A stretch of 64,000 nucleotides of DNA from Candidatus Paceibacterota bacterium (GCA_035452965.1 DAOTCE010000001.1:248001-312000); one strand, 5' to 3'; positions 34,725-44,632 are shown, numbered from the stretch's first letter. Notes: generated by a model not told the origin, from the sequence alone. Made by a program: numbers and translations.

Positions 34725-36437
34725 GTGGCTGAAAAAGACGATTATCTGTTAGACGTGCTGGTCGACCTCGGCTTCGTGTCCCCCGACAAGGTGGACGAGG
34801 CCCGGCAGGAGGCCAGCGAGGCAGGGGTGGGGGTGGTGGACCTGCTGGTGGCCAACAAGGTCGTTCGTCCGGAGGATGTCACCCAGGCGAAGGCCGCCCA
34901 TTTTGGCGCTGAAGTCGTCAACCTCAGCGAACTGCAGGTTCCCGACGATGTCATTGCCACAATCCCGCGCCATATCGCCCGGAAATACCGCGTCGTGCCC
35001 GTTTCCAAGCACGACGGCAGCCTGACCGTCGCGCTGGCCGACCCGTCGGACCTCGACACCATTGACAGCCTGGCGCACCTGTTGCACGCGGAGATCGAAC
35101 TGCGGGTCGCCTCCGAATCCGACATCGAAGCCGGGCTGAGCAAGTACTACGCGGAGCGGGGCGGCATGGCGACCGATCCCCGCCTCAAAGAGGCCATCGA
35201 AGACCTGACCCGCGAGCATGTCGAGGTGCAGGCGGAGGCGGCCCAGGACGGCGCGGTGGTGGAAGCCGACGCGCCGCTCATCAAGCTGGTCAATTCGATC
35301 ATTGTCGAGGCGTTCAAGATGCGCGCCTCGGATATTCACCTGGAACCGCTGCCCAAGACATTCCGCATGCGCTACCGCATTGACGGCGTGCTCCACGAGG
35401 TCAAGGCCCCCCCCAAACGGCTGCAGGCGGCGGTGATCAGCCGCCTGAAGATCCAGTCCAACATGTCCATTTCGGAGCACCGCATTCCGCAGGACGGGCG
35501 CATCCAGACTTCGGTGGGCGGCAAGCTCATTGACCTGCGCGTGTCCTGTTTGCCCACCAACCACGGCGAGAGCATCGTCATGCGTATTCTGGACAAGGAA
35601 GGGCTGCGGCTGGGGCTGCCGGAACTGGGCTTCTTCACCGATGATCAGCAGACCTTCGAGCGGCTCATTGGTTTGCCGGACGGCATCCTGCTCATCACGG
35701 GGCCGACGGGCTCGGGCAAGACGACCACGCTCTATTCCTGCCTGCACTTCATCAATCGGCCCGACCGGAAGATCATTACCGTCGAAGACCCCGTGGAGTA
35801 CCTGCTTTCGGGCATCAACCAGGTGCAGGTCAGCGAAGCGGTCGGCCTGACCTTCGCCTTCGCCCTGCGCTCGATCCTGCGCCAGGCGCCCAACGTCATC
35901 ATGATTGGGGAAATCCGCGACCTCGAAACGGCGACCATTGCCATCAATGCCTCGCTTACCGGGCACCTGGTCTTCTCGACCCTCCATACCAACGACGCGC
36001 CGAGCGCCGTCACCCGCTTGATTGATATTGGCGTCAAGCCCTTCCTCGTCGCCTCCTCCACCCGCGGCCTGATGGCCCAGCGGCTGGTCCGCAAGGTCTG
36101 CCGCCAGTGCAGTGGCCCCTGCCTGCCCTCGGAAGCCGAAATGCGAACGCTGGGCTTGGAAGCCAGCAGCCTTCAGGGAGCCACCTTCCTCAAGGGCAAA
36201 GGCTGTTCCAACTGCGCCAATACCGGCTACCGCGGCCGCTTTGGCATCTTCGAAATCTTCGTCATTGACGACGAGGCGCGGAAGCTCATCTACGAGAAGG
36301 TTCCGGCCTCGGTCCTGCGCGCCCGCGCCCGCGAGATGGGGATGCGCACCCTTCGCGAAGACGGCATCCGCAAGACGCAAGCGGGTTTGACCACACCCGA
36401 CGAGGTCATCCGCGCGACGGTGGGCGATGTGGATTAG
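34725..36437 (+). CDS. type IV pilus/type II secretion assembly ATPase (PilB/GspE), first copy
   Basis: A 570-residue cytoplasmic motor that powers pilin insertion into the filament. The N-terminal 150 residues form an MshEN/GspE-N-type domain (LLDVLVDLGFVSPDKVDEA), then the ATPase core: Walker A GPTGSGKTTTLYS, Asp box ITVEDPVEYLLSGINQVQV, Walker B VIMIGEIRDLETA and the His box GHLVFSTLHTNDAPSAVTR. The zinc motif pairs VCRQC with GCSNCANTGYRGR. It starts with GTG and heads the operon pilB-pilT-pilB-pilC. Confidence 0.9.
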   Translation: MAEKDDYLLDVLVDLGFVSPDKVDEARQEASEAGVGVVDLLVANKVVRPEDVTQAKAAHFGAEVVNLSELQVPDDVIATIPRHIARKYRVVPVSKHDGSLTVALADPSDLDTIDSLAHLLHAEIELRVASESDIEAGLSKYYAERGGMATDPRLKEAIEDLTREHVEVQAEAAQDGAVVEADAPLIKLVNSIIVEAFKMRASDIHLEPLPKTFRMRYRIDGVLHEVKAPPKRLQAAVISRLKIQSNMSISEHRIPQDGRIQTSVGGKLIDLRVSCLPTNHGESIVMRILDKEGLRLGLPELGFFTDDQQTFERLIGLPDGILLITGPTGSGKTTTLYSCLHFINRPDRKIITVEDPVEYLLSGINQVQVSEAVGLTFAFALRSILRQAPNVIMIGEIRDLETATIAINASLTGHLVFSTLHTNDAPSAVTRLIDIGVKPFLVASSTRGLMAQRLVRKVCRQCSGPCLPSEAEMRTLGLEASSLQGATFLKGKGCSNCANTGYRGRFGIFEIFVIDDEARKLIYEKVPASVLRARAREMGMRTLREDGIRKTQAGLTTPDEVIRATVGDVD

Positions 36438-36567
36438 CGGTTTGGCGGAGGATGGCCGATTGCCGGGACGTGACAAATGAGCTTCACGGCGGTCTATTCT
36501 TCGTGGTAAGATACGGTGAGTATTGAATGGCGCAGGCAATAGCGTGGGCGCATAACTGGATTTAAGC

Positions 36568-37689
36568 ATGTCTTACTCGATGTCCGATCTGTTGCAGTTG
36601 GTGGTGTCGGAAGGCTCCTCCGACCTGCATATCCGCGTAGGCACCGCGCCCGTGATTCGCGTGCATGGCATCCTGCACCGGGTCGAGGGCCCGGCCCTGA
36701 CGCCGGAGGACACCGAGGAGTTGATGCGCAGCATTACCTCGGAGGACCACATTCAGCACGTGCGCGAGCGCGGCGGGGCCGACTTTGGCTTCGCCTTCGG
36801 CGACATGGCGCGGTTCCGGGTGAGCGTCTTCAAGGAGAAGGGCAACTTCGGCATCGTCCTGCGCCAGATTCCCAACAAGATGCTGACGATGGAGCAGATT
36901 GGCCTGCCGCCCTCGACCAAGGAGCTGCTCTACAAGCCGCGCGGGCTGGTGCTCGTTACCGGGCCCACCGGCTCGGGCAAGACCACCACGCTCGCCTCGA
37001 TGATCAACATCATCAACGAGGAGCGGGACGAGGCCCATATCGTCACCATTGAGGATCCCATCGAGTACTACCACAAGCACAAGAAAGCCCTCATCACCCA
37101 GCGGGAGATCGGGGTGGACGTGCCGAACTTTGCCGAGGCGCTGCGACGCGTGCTGCGCCAGGACCCGGACGTCATTCTGGTCGGCGAAATGCGCGACCTG
37201 GAGACGATTGACGCCGCGATCACGGCGGCTGAAACGGGGCACTTGGTTTTCGGCACCCTGCACACCACCGGCGCCGCCAAGACCATTGACCGCGTCGTCA
37301 ACGCCTTCCCTACCAATCAGCAGGAGCAAATTCGCATCCAGCTCTCCACCGTGCTGCAGTCGGTCATCTCGCAATTGTTGCTGCCGCGCATAGATAAACC
37401 CGGGCGCGTGGCCATATTCGAGATCATGATCAATACGCCCTCCATCGCCGCGCTCATCCGCGACAACAAGAGCTTCCGCATTCAGTCCGACATCCAAACG
37501 GGCGCCAAGTACGGGATGGTCACTCTGGACAGCTTCCTGATTGAGAAATATCTGGCGGGCATGATCGCCCGCGAGGAAGTGATCACCAAGGCCCAGGACC
37601 CGGTTACCATCCAGGCGAAACTTCAGGAGCTGGAGCTGGCGGCGGCTGTGGGCGCCGACAGCCAGGCGGTGGTCGAGGGGAAAGTGTAA
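36568..37689 (+). CDS. pilT: twitching motility/pilus retraction ATPase
   Basis: A 373-residue PAS-like plus RecA-like ATPase that drives pilus retraction. N-terminal SYSMSDLLQLVVSEGSSDLH, Walker A VTGPTGSGKTTTLASMI, Asp box HIVTIEDPIEYYH, Walker B ILVGEMRDLETI and the His box GHLVFGTLHTTGAAKTIDR are all present. The PilT-type C-terminal helix motif is seen as GMVTLDSFLIEKYLAG. It lacks the Cys zinc motif of PilB. It begins 130 bp after the first PilB-like gene and is followed after 12 bp by the second. Confidence 0.93.
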   Translation: MSYSMSDLLQLVVSEGSSDLHIRVGTAPVIRVHGILHRVEGPALTPEDTEELMRSITSEDHIQHVRERGGADFGFAFGDMARFRVSVFKEKGNFGIVLRQIPNKMLTMEQIGLPPSTKELLYKPRGLVLVTGPTGSGKTTTLASMINIINEERDEAHIVTIEDPIEYYHKHKKALITQREIGVDVPNFAEALRRVLRQDPDVILVGEMRDLETIDAAITAAETGHLVFGTLHTTGAAKTIDRVVNAFPTNQQEQIRIQLSTVLQSVISQLLLPRIDKPGRVAIFEIMINTPSIAALIRDNKSFRIQSDIQTGAKYGMVTLDSFLIEKYLAGMIAREEVITKAQDPVTIQAKLQELELAAAVGADSQAVVEGKV

Positions 37690-37701
37690 CCACGGAGTCG
37701 T

Positions 37702-39408
37702 ATGTCCGAGGACATTAGCAATCCGCTGCTTGCACTGGTCAAAGATCAGGGACTGATTGACGATCTGCAGTACGAGGAAGTGTCGGGCGAGTTCAAGCGC
37801 ACCGGCAAACCTGTCAGCCAAATCCTGCAGGACTTCGGGGTGCTGGACCTGGACACGATTCTCCAGGCGATCAGCAACCACCTGGGAGCGCCGGTCGTCA
37901 CGGTGCGCGAGCGTGATCTGTCGCCCGAGCTGCTGCGAATCGTGCCGGCCAAGATGGCGCGCATGTACCAGTGCCTGCCGGTCGGGCTGTCGAATTCAAC
38001 CCTGCAGGTGGCCCTGGTGGACCCGCTCAATGTCGGCCGCATTGACGAATTGGGCTTCGTCGTCAAGAAGGACATCCAACTGGTGGTGGCCGACCCGTCG
38101 GTGGTCCAAAAGGCCATTGAGAAGTTCTACCCCGAGGAAAACGAGAGCTTCACGGACATCCTCAAGGAATTGGGGTCGGACAAGGAGATCCAGAAAGAAG
38201 CCACCGAAGTCGCCGTGACCGATGACGCGGCGATGATGGCGCGCCTGGCCGACCAGGCCCCGATCGTGCGCTTCGTCAACCTCGTCCTGTTCCAGGCCGT
38301 CCAGGACCGCGCCAGCGACATTCACTTCGAGCCCTTCGAGGACGAATTCAAGATCCGCTACCGTGTGGACGGCGCCCTTTACGAGATGTCCCCGCCGCCC
38401 AAACACCTCGCCCTGCCGGTGGTCTCACGGCTCAAGGTTATGGCCAACCTGAACATCTCGGAGCGGCGTTTGCCCCAGGACGGGCGCATCAGTTACCCGC
38501 TGGGCAATCGCATGATTGATTTGCGCGTCTCGACGCTTCCCACCCAGTTCGGCGAGTCGGTCGTGCTGCGCGTGCTGGATCGCGCGGCGGTCAACCTGGA
38601 AATCGAGTCGCTGGGCTTCCCCAAGTATCTTTACGAATACTCCGTCGAGACCATTCAGCGGCCCAACGGCATTCTCGTGGTGACGGGCCCGACGGGTTGC
38701 GGCAAGACTACCACGCTTTACTCCTTCCTGCGCCGCGTCAACAGCATTGATTCAAAGTTGCTTACCGCCGAGGACCCGGTCGAATACGACATCGAGGGGA
38801 TCATGCAGGTGGCCATTAACGAAGCCGTTGGCCTGACGTTCAGCCGCGCGTTGCGCTCCTTCCTCCGGCAGGACCCGGACATTATCATGGTGGGGGAAAT
38901 GCGCGACCTGGAGACGGCGCAGATTTCCATTCAAGCCTCTCTGACCGGGCACCTGGTTCTGAGCACCCTCCATACGAACGACGCCCCCGGAGCCGTCACG
39001 CGTCTGGTGGACATGGGTGTCGAGCCCTTCCTGATTTCCTCCACCATGGTGGCGGTGATCGGCCAGCGCCTGGTCCGCACCATCTGCAAGAACTGCCGCA
39101 CCCCCTTCGAGCCGACCGAGACCCAATTGTCCCTCCTCAATCTCTCTCCGCACGATCTGGGCGAGAAGACCTTCTACTACGGGCGGGGCTGTTCCACCTG
39201 CAATGATACCGGTTACAAAGGGCGCAAAGGCATCTTCGAACTGCTGGTCATCAGCGACGCGATCCGTTTGCTGATCAACGAACGCGCGCCCACGGTGGTG
39301 ATGCGCCAGAAGGCTATCGAGCTGGGCATGATTCCGCTGCGCGAGGACGGCTTGCGGAGCATTTTCGACGGGGATACGACAATCGAGGAGGTCGTCAAGT
39401 ACACCTGA
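37702..39408 (+). CDS. type IV pilus/type II secretion assembly ATPase (PilB/GspE), second copy
   Basis: A 568-residue paralogue of the ATPase encoded at 34725, with the same domain order: MshEN-type N-terminus (LLALVKDQGLIDDLQYEEV), Walker A GPTGCGKTTTLYS, Asp box LTAEDPVEYDIEGIMQVAI, Walker B IIMVGEMRDLETA, His box GHLVLSTLHTNDAPGAVTR and zinc motif ICKNC with GCSTCNDTGYKGR. Two different assembly ATPases on each side of pilT suggest two filament systems or a divided task. It is followed 14 bp later by pilC. Confidence 0.9.
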   Translation: MSEDISNPLLALVKDQGLIDDLQYEEVSGEFKRTGKPVSQILQDFGVLDLDTILQAISNHLGAPVVTVRERDLSPELLRIVPAKMARMYQCLPVGLSNSTLQVALVDPLNVGRIDELGFVVKKDIQLVVADPSVVQKAIEKFYPEENESFTDILKELGSDKEIQKEATEVAVTDDAAMMARLADQAPIVRFVNLVLFQAVQDRASDIHFEPFEDEFKIRYRVDGALYEMSPPPKHLALPVVSRLKVMANLNISERRLPQDGRISYPLGNRMIDLRVSTLPTQFGESVVLRVLDRAAVNLEIESLGFPKYLYEYSVETIQRPNGILVVTGPTGCGKTTTLYSFLRRVNSIDSKLLTAEDPVEYDIEGIMQVAINEAVGLTFSRALRSFLRQDPDIIMVGEMRDLETAQISIQASLTGHLVLSTLHTNDAPGAVTRLVDMGVEPFLISSTMVAVIGQRLVRTICKNCRTPFEPTETQLSLLNLSPHDLGEKTFYYGRGCSTCNDTGYKGRKGIFELLVISDAIRLLINERAPTVVMRQKAIELGMIPLREDGLRSIFDGDTTIEEVVKYT

Positions 39409-39422
39409 ACCGAGGAACGCTT

Positions 39423-40745
39423 ATGCCAAAATACAGCTACGTCGCGATGGACCCGCATGGCAAGGAGAGCAAAGGCACGCTCGAAGTTTCCAGCCAGAAC
39501 GAGGCCATCGGCCGGGTCAAGGAAATGGGGCTGTTCCCGACCAAGATTGTCGAAGTCGAGAAGGTCAAGGAGAAATCCGACAAGAAGACCGCCGCTCCCG
39601 CCAAAGCGGGCGCCAAGAAGAAAGGCGGCGGCCTCAACGTCAACCTCAACATCAAGATCCCCGGCCTGGGCGGGCGGGTCAAATCCAAGGTCCTGACCAC
39701 CTTTACGCGCCAGTTGGCGACGCTGGTGGACGCCGGCTTGCCGCTGTTGCGCGGCTTGCGCGTGCTCGAAAAGCAGGAGAGGAACCCCACCCTCAAGTCC
39801 ATTATTGGCGAGTTGGCGGTGTCCATCGAAGGCGGCAGCACTTTCTCCGAGGGCCTGGCCCAGCATCCCAAGGTCTTCAACCGCCTCTTCGTCAACATGG
39901 TCAAGGCCGGCGAATTGGGCGGCGTGCTCGAAGTCGTGCTGAACCGCTTGTCCGAGTTCATGGAGAAGGCCCAGAAGATCAAGGGCAAGGTAGTCGCCGC
40001 CATGTTCTATCCCATCGCGGTGCTGGTGGTCGCCACCGTTATTCTGGCCATCCTGATGGTGTATGTCATTCCCAAGTTCAAAGAGGTCTTCGCCGGCATG
40101 TTGGACAACGCCCAACTGCCCGCTTTCACCCGGTTCGTGCTCGCGATCAGTGACACCATCAGGGAGCATTTTATCATTACTATTTGCTGCCTGGCCGCAT
40201 TCGTGGTGGCGCTCATGCTGTTTATTCGCACCAAGTTCGGCCGCCATGCCTTTGATAAGTTCAAGCTCAAGATGCCTATCATTGGGCCGGTCGTCAGCAA
40301 AGTCGCGATCTCGCGCTTTACCCGCACCCTGGGCACCCTGGTCACCAGCGGCGTTCCCATCCTGCAGGCCCTGACGATCGTCAAAGAGACCGCCGGCAAC
40401 GTCATCATTGCCGACGCCGTCAACTCCATCCATGAAAGTGTCAAAGAGGGTGAAACCATCACCGCCCCGCTCGAAGCCTCCGGCGTCTTTCCGCCGATGG
40501 TCATCAGCATGGTGGACGTCGGTGAACAGACCGGCGCCCTGCCGGAAATGCTCCTCAAGATCGCTGACAATTACGACGACGAGGTGGACAACGCCGTGTC
40601 GGCCATGACCTCGCTGCTCGAACCGGTGATGATTATCTTCCTGGCCGTCATCGTCGGCAGCATCGTCATCGCCATGTTCCTGCCGCTGATCGAGCTGATG
40701 AACAAGGTCGGCAGCGAAGGCGGCGGTGGCAAGGGCGACGATTAG
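39423..40745 (+). CDS. pilC: type IV pilus inner-membrane platform protein
   Basis: A 440-residue GspF/PilC protein, the membrane base that couples the ATPase to pilin assembly. It has two T2SSF domains, FTRQLATLVDAGLPLLRGLR near residue 100 and FTRTLGTLVTSGVPILQAL near 300, each with the helical bundle, plus three membrane helices. A Lys/Ala-rich insertion (about 45-75) lengthens the N-terminus compared with typical PilC. It is the last gene of the operon. Pilin and prepilin-peptidase genes are not in this cluster, though three pseudopilins lie at 0-2 kb. Confidence 0.93.
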   Translation: MPKYSYVAMDPHGKESKGTLEVSSQNEAIGRVKEMGLFPTKIVEVEKVKEKSDKKTAAPAKAGAKKKGGGLNVNLNIKIPGLGGRVKSKVLTTFTRQLATLVDAGLPLLRGLRVLEKQERNPTLKSIIGELAVSIEGGSTFSEGLAQHPKVFNRLFVNMVKAGELGGVLEVVLNRLSEFMEKAQKIKGKVVAAMFYPIAVLVVATVILAILMVYVIPKFKEVFAGMLDNAQLPAFTRFVLAISDTIREHFIITICCLAAFVVALMLFIRTKFGRHAFDKFKLKMPIIGPVVSKVAISRFTRTLGTLVTSGVPILQALTIVKETAGNVIIADAVNSIHESVKEGETITAPLEASGVFPPMVISMVDVGEQTGALPEMLLKIADNYDDEVDNAVSAMTSLLEPVMIIFLAVIVGSIVIAMFLPLIELMNKVGSEGGGGKGDD

Positions 40746-40885
40746 CCCGACGAGCCAAACCCCGTCCGGCGCGAGCGCGAGAGCAGGCGCCAGCGAGCAA
40801 TGGCATGCCCTGTGCCTTGACCTAGATAGCCACCCCAACGGACCCAACACCGTGTCTGCGCCGTTGCTACGGACGTAACCGAATA

Positions 40886-40954
40886 AGGGACAGGGCAAAC
40901 ACCCTCGTTCGCGCTACACGAGAAGCTGAATCAACCGGATTTCGCGCTGTCCCT
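40886..40954. repeat. imperfect inverted repeat with AGGGACAG arms
   Basis: AGGGACAGGGC at 40886-40896 and GCGCTGTCCCT at 40944-40954 pair with one mismatch around 47 bp. Such GGGACAG-type hairpins occur as REP-like elements in other genomes. The rest of the gap 40746-41179 shows nothing else I can support. Confidence 0.35.
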
Positions 40955-41179
40955 CCGATTCCGGCGAATCACCTTGCCGCCAATCTTGATTCTGCCATAG
41001 TAACTACGGTTGCCGGTGTGTTGCAGCCGATGGGGCACTTAGGGAAGCAAACCTCGCGGTTGTTCGCTGGACGGGCGCAGTTCCCGGCAACGGGTCTTCG
41101 CTTGTTTGACCGGCCGAGATCGCAGGGCCGAAAGCTGCGGGATAGGATGACGGGATACAAACGAGGACTAAAGCTGGCG

Positions 41180-41269
41180 GGAAGGGTGGCTGAGTGGTTA
41201 AAGGCACCTGACTCGAAATCAGGCGTAGGCGTAAGCCTACCGGAGGTTCGAATCCTCTCCCTTCCGCCA
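41180..41269 (+). tRNA. tRNA-Ser (CGA anticodon)
   Basis: Cloverleaf with acceptor GGAAGGG/CCCTTCC, the anticodon stem CCTGA/TCAGG around loop CTCGAAA with anticodon CGA at 41214-41216, a long variable arm with stem TAGGC/GCCTA typical of serine tRNAs, and the T-arm GGTTCGAATC. The 3' CCA is encoded. It reads UCG codons. Repeat copy 2 begins about 10 bp after its end. Confidence 0.95.
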
Positions 41270-41279
41270 ATTTGAAGAT

Positions 41280-41537
41280 AACCTATAGGACAGAGTTCTT
41301 CGCGGATTTCCAAGGGGCCCCGATAGCAATTCGTCGTCTCCCACCGCCTTTCCTGCCTCCAAGACCCCCGCCGGACGGGCGACCATGCCGTTATGGTGGT
41401 CGCATGCTGGCGTTGGCTTGCGACTGGCTGGAGGATGGCTTGTTAGTGCGGTTAGGCTACGGTGTGTATCCCATGGGGAGCGCTCCCCATGGGATACACA
41501 CCGGGGCACCACCGTGCCGTCACCGTAAAGCCGCCTG
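41280..41537 (+). repeat. palindrome-centred repeat, copy 2 (inverted relative to copy 1)
   Basis: The reverse-complement counterpart of 29171-29420. The core is a perfect 44-bp palindrome at 41460-41503 with 22-bp arms and no spacer (CGGTGTGTATCCCATGGGG and on). Where copies 1 and 3 have GGTTCCC/GGGAACC, this copy has GTATCCC/GGGATAC, so both arms changed together. The outer end runs up to the tRNA-Ser gene. Confidence 0.65.
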
Positions 41538-41597
41538 AACGCCGCACAGTAGTCGACATCCAGGACGCTTCGCGATAAGGTTTCAGCGCAATCGAAT

Positions 41598-42932
41598 ATG
41601 CCCATGAGCAACCACGAAAGTCTGACATTCACGCGACGTCGGTTCCTGACACGGGTGGCGAAAGCTGCGGGCGCACTGACGGTGCCCTGCTATATTCCGG
41701 CTTCGGCGCTGGGGCGAGGCGGAGCTGTTGCCCCCAGCGAACGCATCCTGATGGGCGGCATTGGAATGGGCGGCCGCGGTTCCTATGATTTGGGTTGGAT
41801 GTTGACCGACCCGGAAGTGCAGTGGGTGGCCGTCTGCGATGTCGTGAAGGGCCGTTGCGCCGCGGCCAAGAAGATGGTGGACGGCAAGTACGGCAATACG
41901 GATTGTGCCGTGTATGGCGATATGCGCCAGTTCCTGGCCGAGCGCACGGACGTGGATGCCGTGTTGATTGCCACGGGCGATCGCTGGCACGCGCTGGCCT
42001 CGGTGATGGCGATGCGGGCGGGCAAGGATGTTTATTGTGAAAAGCCGGCCTGCTTAACCATGGCGCAGGGGCGGATGGTTATGGAAACCGCCCGGCGGTA
42101 TGGCCGGGTGTATCAAACCGGCGCCCAGCGGCTCAGCGAGCCGAATCATGTGTTTGCCATCGAAATGGCCCGCTCCGGCCGGTTGGGGCCGATCCATACC
42201 GTCTATGCCGACTGTCGCTGGCGCGATGGATTGCGTCACGACTGGCTGCCGGCGGAACCGGAGCCGCCCAAGGACGAATTGGACTGGGATGTCTGGCTCG
42301 GGGCCAGTCCGTGGCGGCCTTACAACAGCGGGTATGTGAAAGGGGCGGGGTGGTATCGCTTTTATGATTTCGCCACCGATCTTGCTATGTGGGGCGCGCA
42401 CACGGTTGCCCAGGCGTTAGCCGGACTCGATCTGACGAACGTGTCGCACATCGAGTTCGAGTATGCGGGGCCGGATAAGACGATGATGACGCGGCTGTCC
42501 AACGGAGTGAACCTGGTTCTGTTCCGAGTCGGCGGCTCGGTTTGGGAACCGTGCAAATTCTGGCACGGCGCTTGTGGCGAGCGGTTCGATGGCGCCGATG
42601 GGTGGGCCGCGGCCGCCGACGGCTACTCAGGCCCCGATGTTTCGTCCCCGGCGCTGCTGCGTGAGTACAAGAAAGTACTGGCGGATTACACCGCCCGGAC
42701 GCAACGGCAAATGAACCACGCGCGGGATTTCTTCGACTGCATCCGCTCCCGCCGGCCCGCTGTGGCTAATCCTGACGTCATGTTCCAGTCCATGAACATC
42801 TGCCTGGCTGCCGATATCTGCGAGCGACTGAAGCGAGGCCTGAAGTTCAATTTTCGCGATGCTGAGTTTGTCGGCGATCCCGAAGCCAACCGGATGCGGT
42901 CCCGCGCGATGCGCGTTCCGTACACGTTCTAA
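41598..42932 (+). CDS. Tat-exported Gfo/Idh/MocA-family oxidoreductase
   Basis: A 444-residue NAD(P)-dependent oxidoreductase. A twin-arginine signal (FTRRRFLTRVAKAAGALTVP) precedes the Rossmann part with GGIGMGGRG, and the family EKP motif is in VYCEKPACLTMAQG. The C-terminal part has the beta-sheet substrate domain (DELDWDVWLGASPWRPY). Secreted members of this family act on sugars or sugar acids; the substrate is not visible. The start may also be six bases later. Confidence 0.88.
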   Translation: MPMSNHESLTFTRRRFLTRVAKAAGALTVPCYIPASALGRGGAVAPSERILMGGIGMGGRGSYDLGWMLTDPEVQWVAVCDVVKGRCAAAKKMVDGKYGNTDCAVYGDMRQFLAERTDVDAVLIATGDRWHALASVMAMRAGKDVYCEKPACLTMAQGRMVMETARRYGRVYQTGAQRLSEPNHVFAIEMARSGRLGPIHTVYADCRWRDGLRHDWLPAEPEPPKDELDWDVWLGASPWRPYNSGYVKGAGWYRFYDFATDLAMWGAHTVAQALAGLDLTNVSHIEFEYAGPDKTMMTRLSNGVNLVLFRVGGSVWEPCKFWHGACGERFDGADGWAAAADGYSGPDVSSPALLREYKKVLADYTARTQRQMNHARDFFDCIRSRRPAVANPDVMFQSMNICLAADICERLKRGLKFNFRDAEFVGDPEANRMRSRAMRVPYTF

Positions 42933-42968
42933 TTCAGCCAAGGGCCGACATCGGGCTGATGCTTCCCG

Positions 42969-44456
42969 TCATCTGATAATCGTCGCGCCCGGGATCCTGA
43001 ACGCATACGCATGGCGGCACGGGGCGGCGTCGGGGCTGAGCGCGGGAGTTTCGATAACAAGCGAGTTGCCTTCGGCGCGGGTGTTCAGCGCGCCGGGCAC
43101 ACCCAACATCGTGACCGTGACGCCGGGGGGGGCTTTCACCTCGCGCAGGACGAGTTGCTTCCCGGGCCAGCCGGGGGTGATGGCGTAGAGCGTTCCGGCC
43201 TTCCGGGTGAAGAATACCTGCTTTACCGCCCCGCCGTCCTTGGTCGGTTTCTGGCCAATCTGATCCATGAGATTGTATTTCACCTTGTATTCGCCGAATC
43301 GTTGCTCGGGCAGCTTGCCTTCGGTCCACTGGCAGGAACGCCCGGCGAAGCGCGTGCCGTAAATGGCCTCACCATTGACTTTGAGCCAGTCGCCGATTTC
43401 GAGCAGGCGCTGCTCCATGATGGGCGGGATGGTGCCGTCGCCGTTCGGGCCGATGTCCAGCAGCAGGTTGCCGCCGCGGCTCACCAGGTCAACAAGCACT
43501 ATTATCAACTCCCTGCCGGTCTTGTAGTGGTCAATGTGCTCGGCGCGGTTGTGGCCGTAGCTGAAGCCCATGCCCCGGTTTTCCTCCCACGGATGCGAGC
43601 CGTCCTGGAGACCCGCCGCGTACTCCGTGGTCCAGTAACCGCCATGTTTATGCCGGCATTCCTTGCCCCAGCGGTCATTGACAATGACGTGGTCCTTGAC
43701 GGGCGAATCGTTGTATAGCCAGGCGAGCAACTCTTCGCTCCGCCAATCCTTGCTCGGCAGGTCCCACTCGCCGTCGCTGAAGATAAGCGCCGGCTCGTAG
43801 CGTGTGACCACGTCCTTGAATTGCGGAACCATGTGCTCGTCCACGTAGCGCTTGCGGTCGGCCAGCCAGAGCGGGTTGTACCATTCGTACAGGGAGTAGT
43901 AGAAACCGAACTTCATTCCGCGCTTGCGTACCGCCGCGGACATTTCCCGCATCAGGTCGCGCTTCGGCCCGACCTCGGCCGCATTCCACGGCCGGCCCCA
44001 GGTCTTGCTGGCCTCGCCGCTGGGCCACAGGCAGAAGCCCTCGTGGTGTTTCGAGGTTGGCACGATGTACCGGGCGCCGGAGCGGGCGAAAATGTCGGCC
44101 CAATGGTCAGCGTTAAAGAGCTCCGCGCGGAACTGCGGGGCGAAATCCTTGTAATCGAAGCTCTCGCCGTAATTGGTTTTGTGGTACTGCCACCACGGGT
44201 TGTCGGCCTTCTGGTCATGCATCCGGTTCCAATACCACTCGGCATATTCGCCTACCTTGCCCCACGACGGCACGGAGTAGACGCCCCAATGGATGAAGAT
44301 GCCGAACTTGGCGTCGAGAAACCACTCGGGCGCGGGACGCGTGTCGAGAGATTCCCACCGCGCTTCATACTTTCTTTCGGCAGCGGAAACGGGAGCGATG
44401 AACATCGCGGCGAGGGCAGTGAGGGACAGCGCGGTTAGTCTGTGGATCAAGAGCAT
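42969..44456 (-). CDS. secreted alpha-L-fucosidase (GH29)
   Basis: A 495-residue glycosidase with a signal peptide (LTALSLTALAAMFIAPVSA). The GH29 core is clear: WFLDAKFGIFIHWGVYSVPS near the start, YIVPTSKHHEGFCLWPS, and the nucleophile Asp in LIFSDGEWD. The C-terminal 110 residues form the family's beta-sandwich. It releases fucose from outer glycans or algal and host polysaccharides. It is divergent from the phosphatase gene at 44633 and close to the sulfatase/GH51 genes. Confidence 0.9.
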   Translation of the reverse strand: MLLIHRLTALSLTALAAMFIAPVSAAERKYEARWESLDTRPAPEWFLDAKFGIFIHWGVYSVPSWGKVGEYAEWYWNRMHDQKADNPWWQYHKTNYGESFDYKDFAPQFRAELFNADHWADIFARSGARYIVPTSKHHEGFCLWPSGEASKTWGRPWNAAEVGPKRDLMREMSAAVRKRGMKFGFYYSLYEWYNPLWLADRKRYVDEHMVPQFKDVVTRYEPALIFSDGEWDLPSKDWRSEELLAWLYNDSPVKDHVIVNDRWGKECRHKHGGYWTTEYAAGLQDGSHPWEENRGMGFSYGHNRAEHIDHYKTGRELIIVLVDLVSRGGNLLLDIGPNGDGTIPPIMEQRLLEIGDWLKVNGEAIYGTRFAGRSCQWTEGKLPEQRFGEYKVKYNLMDQIGQKPTKDGGAVKQVFFTRKAGTLYAITPGWPGKQLVLREVKAPPGVTVTMLGVPGALNTRAEGNSLVIETPALSPDAAPCRHAYAFRIPGATIIR

Positions 44457-44632
44457 ATTACGGGTGGTGTACACGCAAGAGGTTCAGGCAGGCAAGTCCA
44501 TGCTGCATAGCAGGCGGCCGCCCGGCGGCGGAGCACGCGGCGTCAGGCCCCTTCCGCGAGATGCGGGCTTGAAGAGCTGACGTCCCGCAGTATGATTGCC
44601 TCGATGAAAGGAAGCCCGGCTAGCCGTTCACT

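Noticed and set aside
40969..41313. A minus-strand reading frame of 114 codons
   Set aside because: It runs through the antisense of tRNA-Ser; peptides of the type GRERIRTSGRLTPTPD are a known artefact of tRNA antisense translation.
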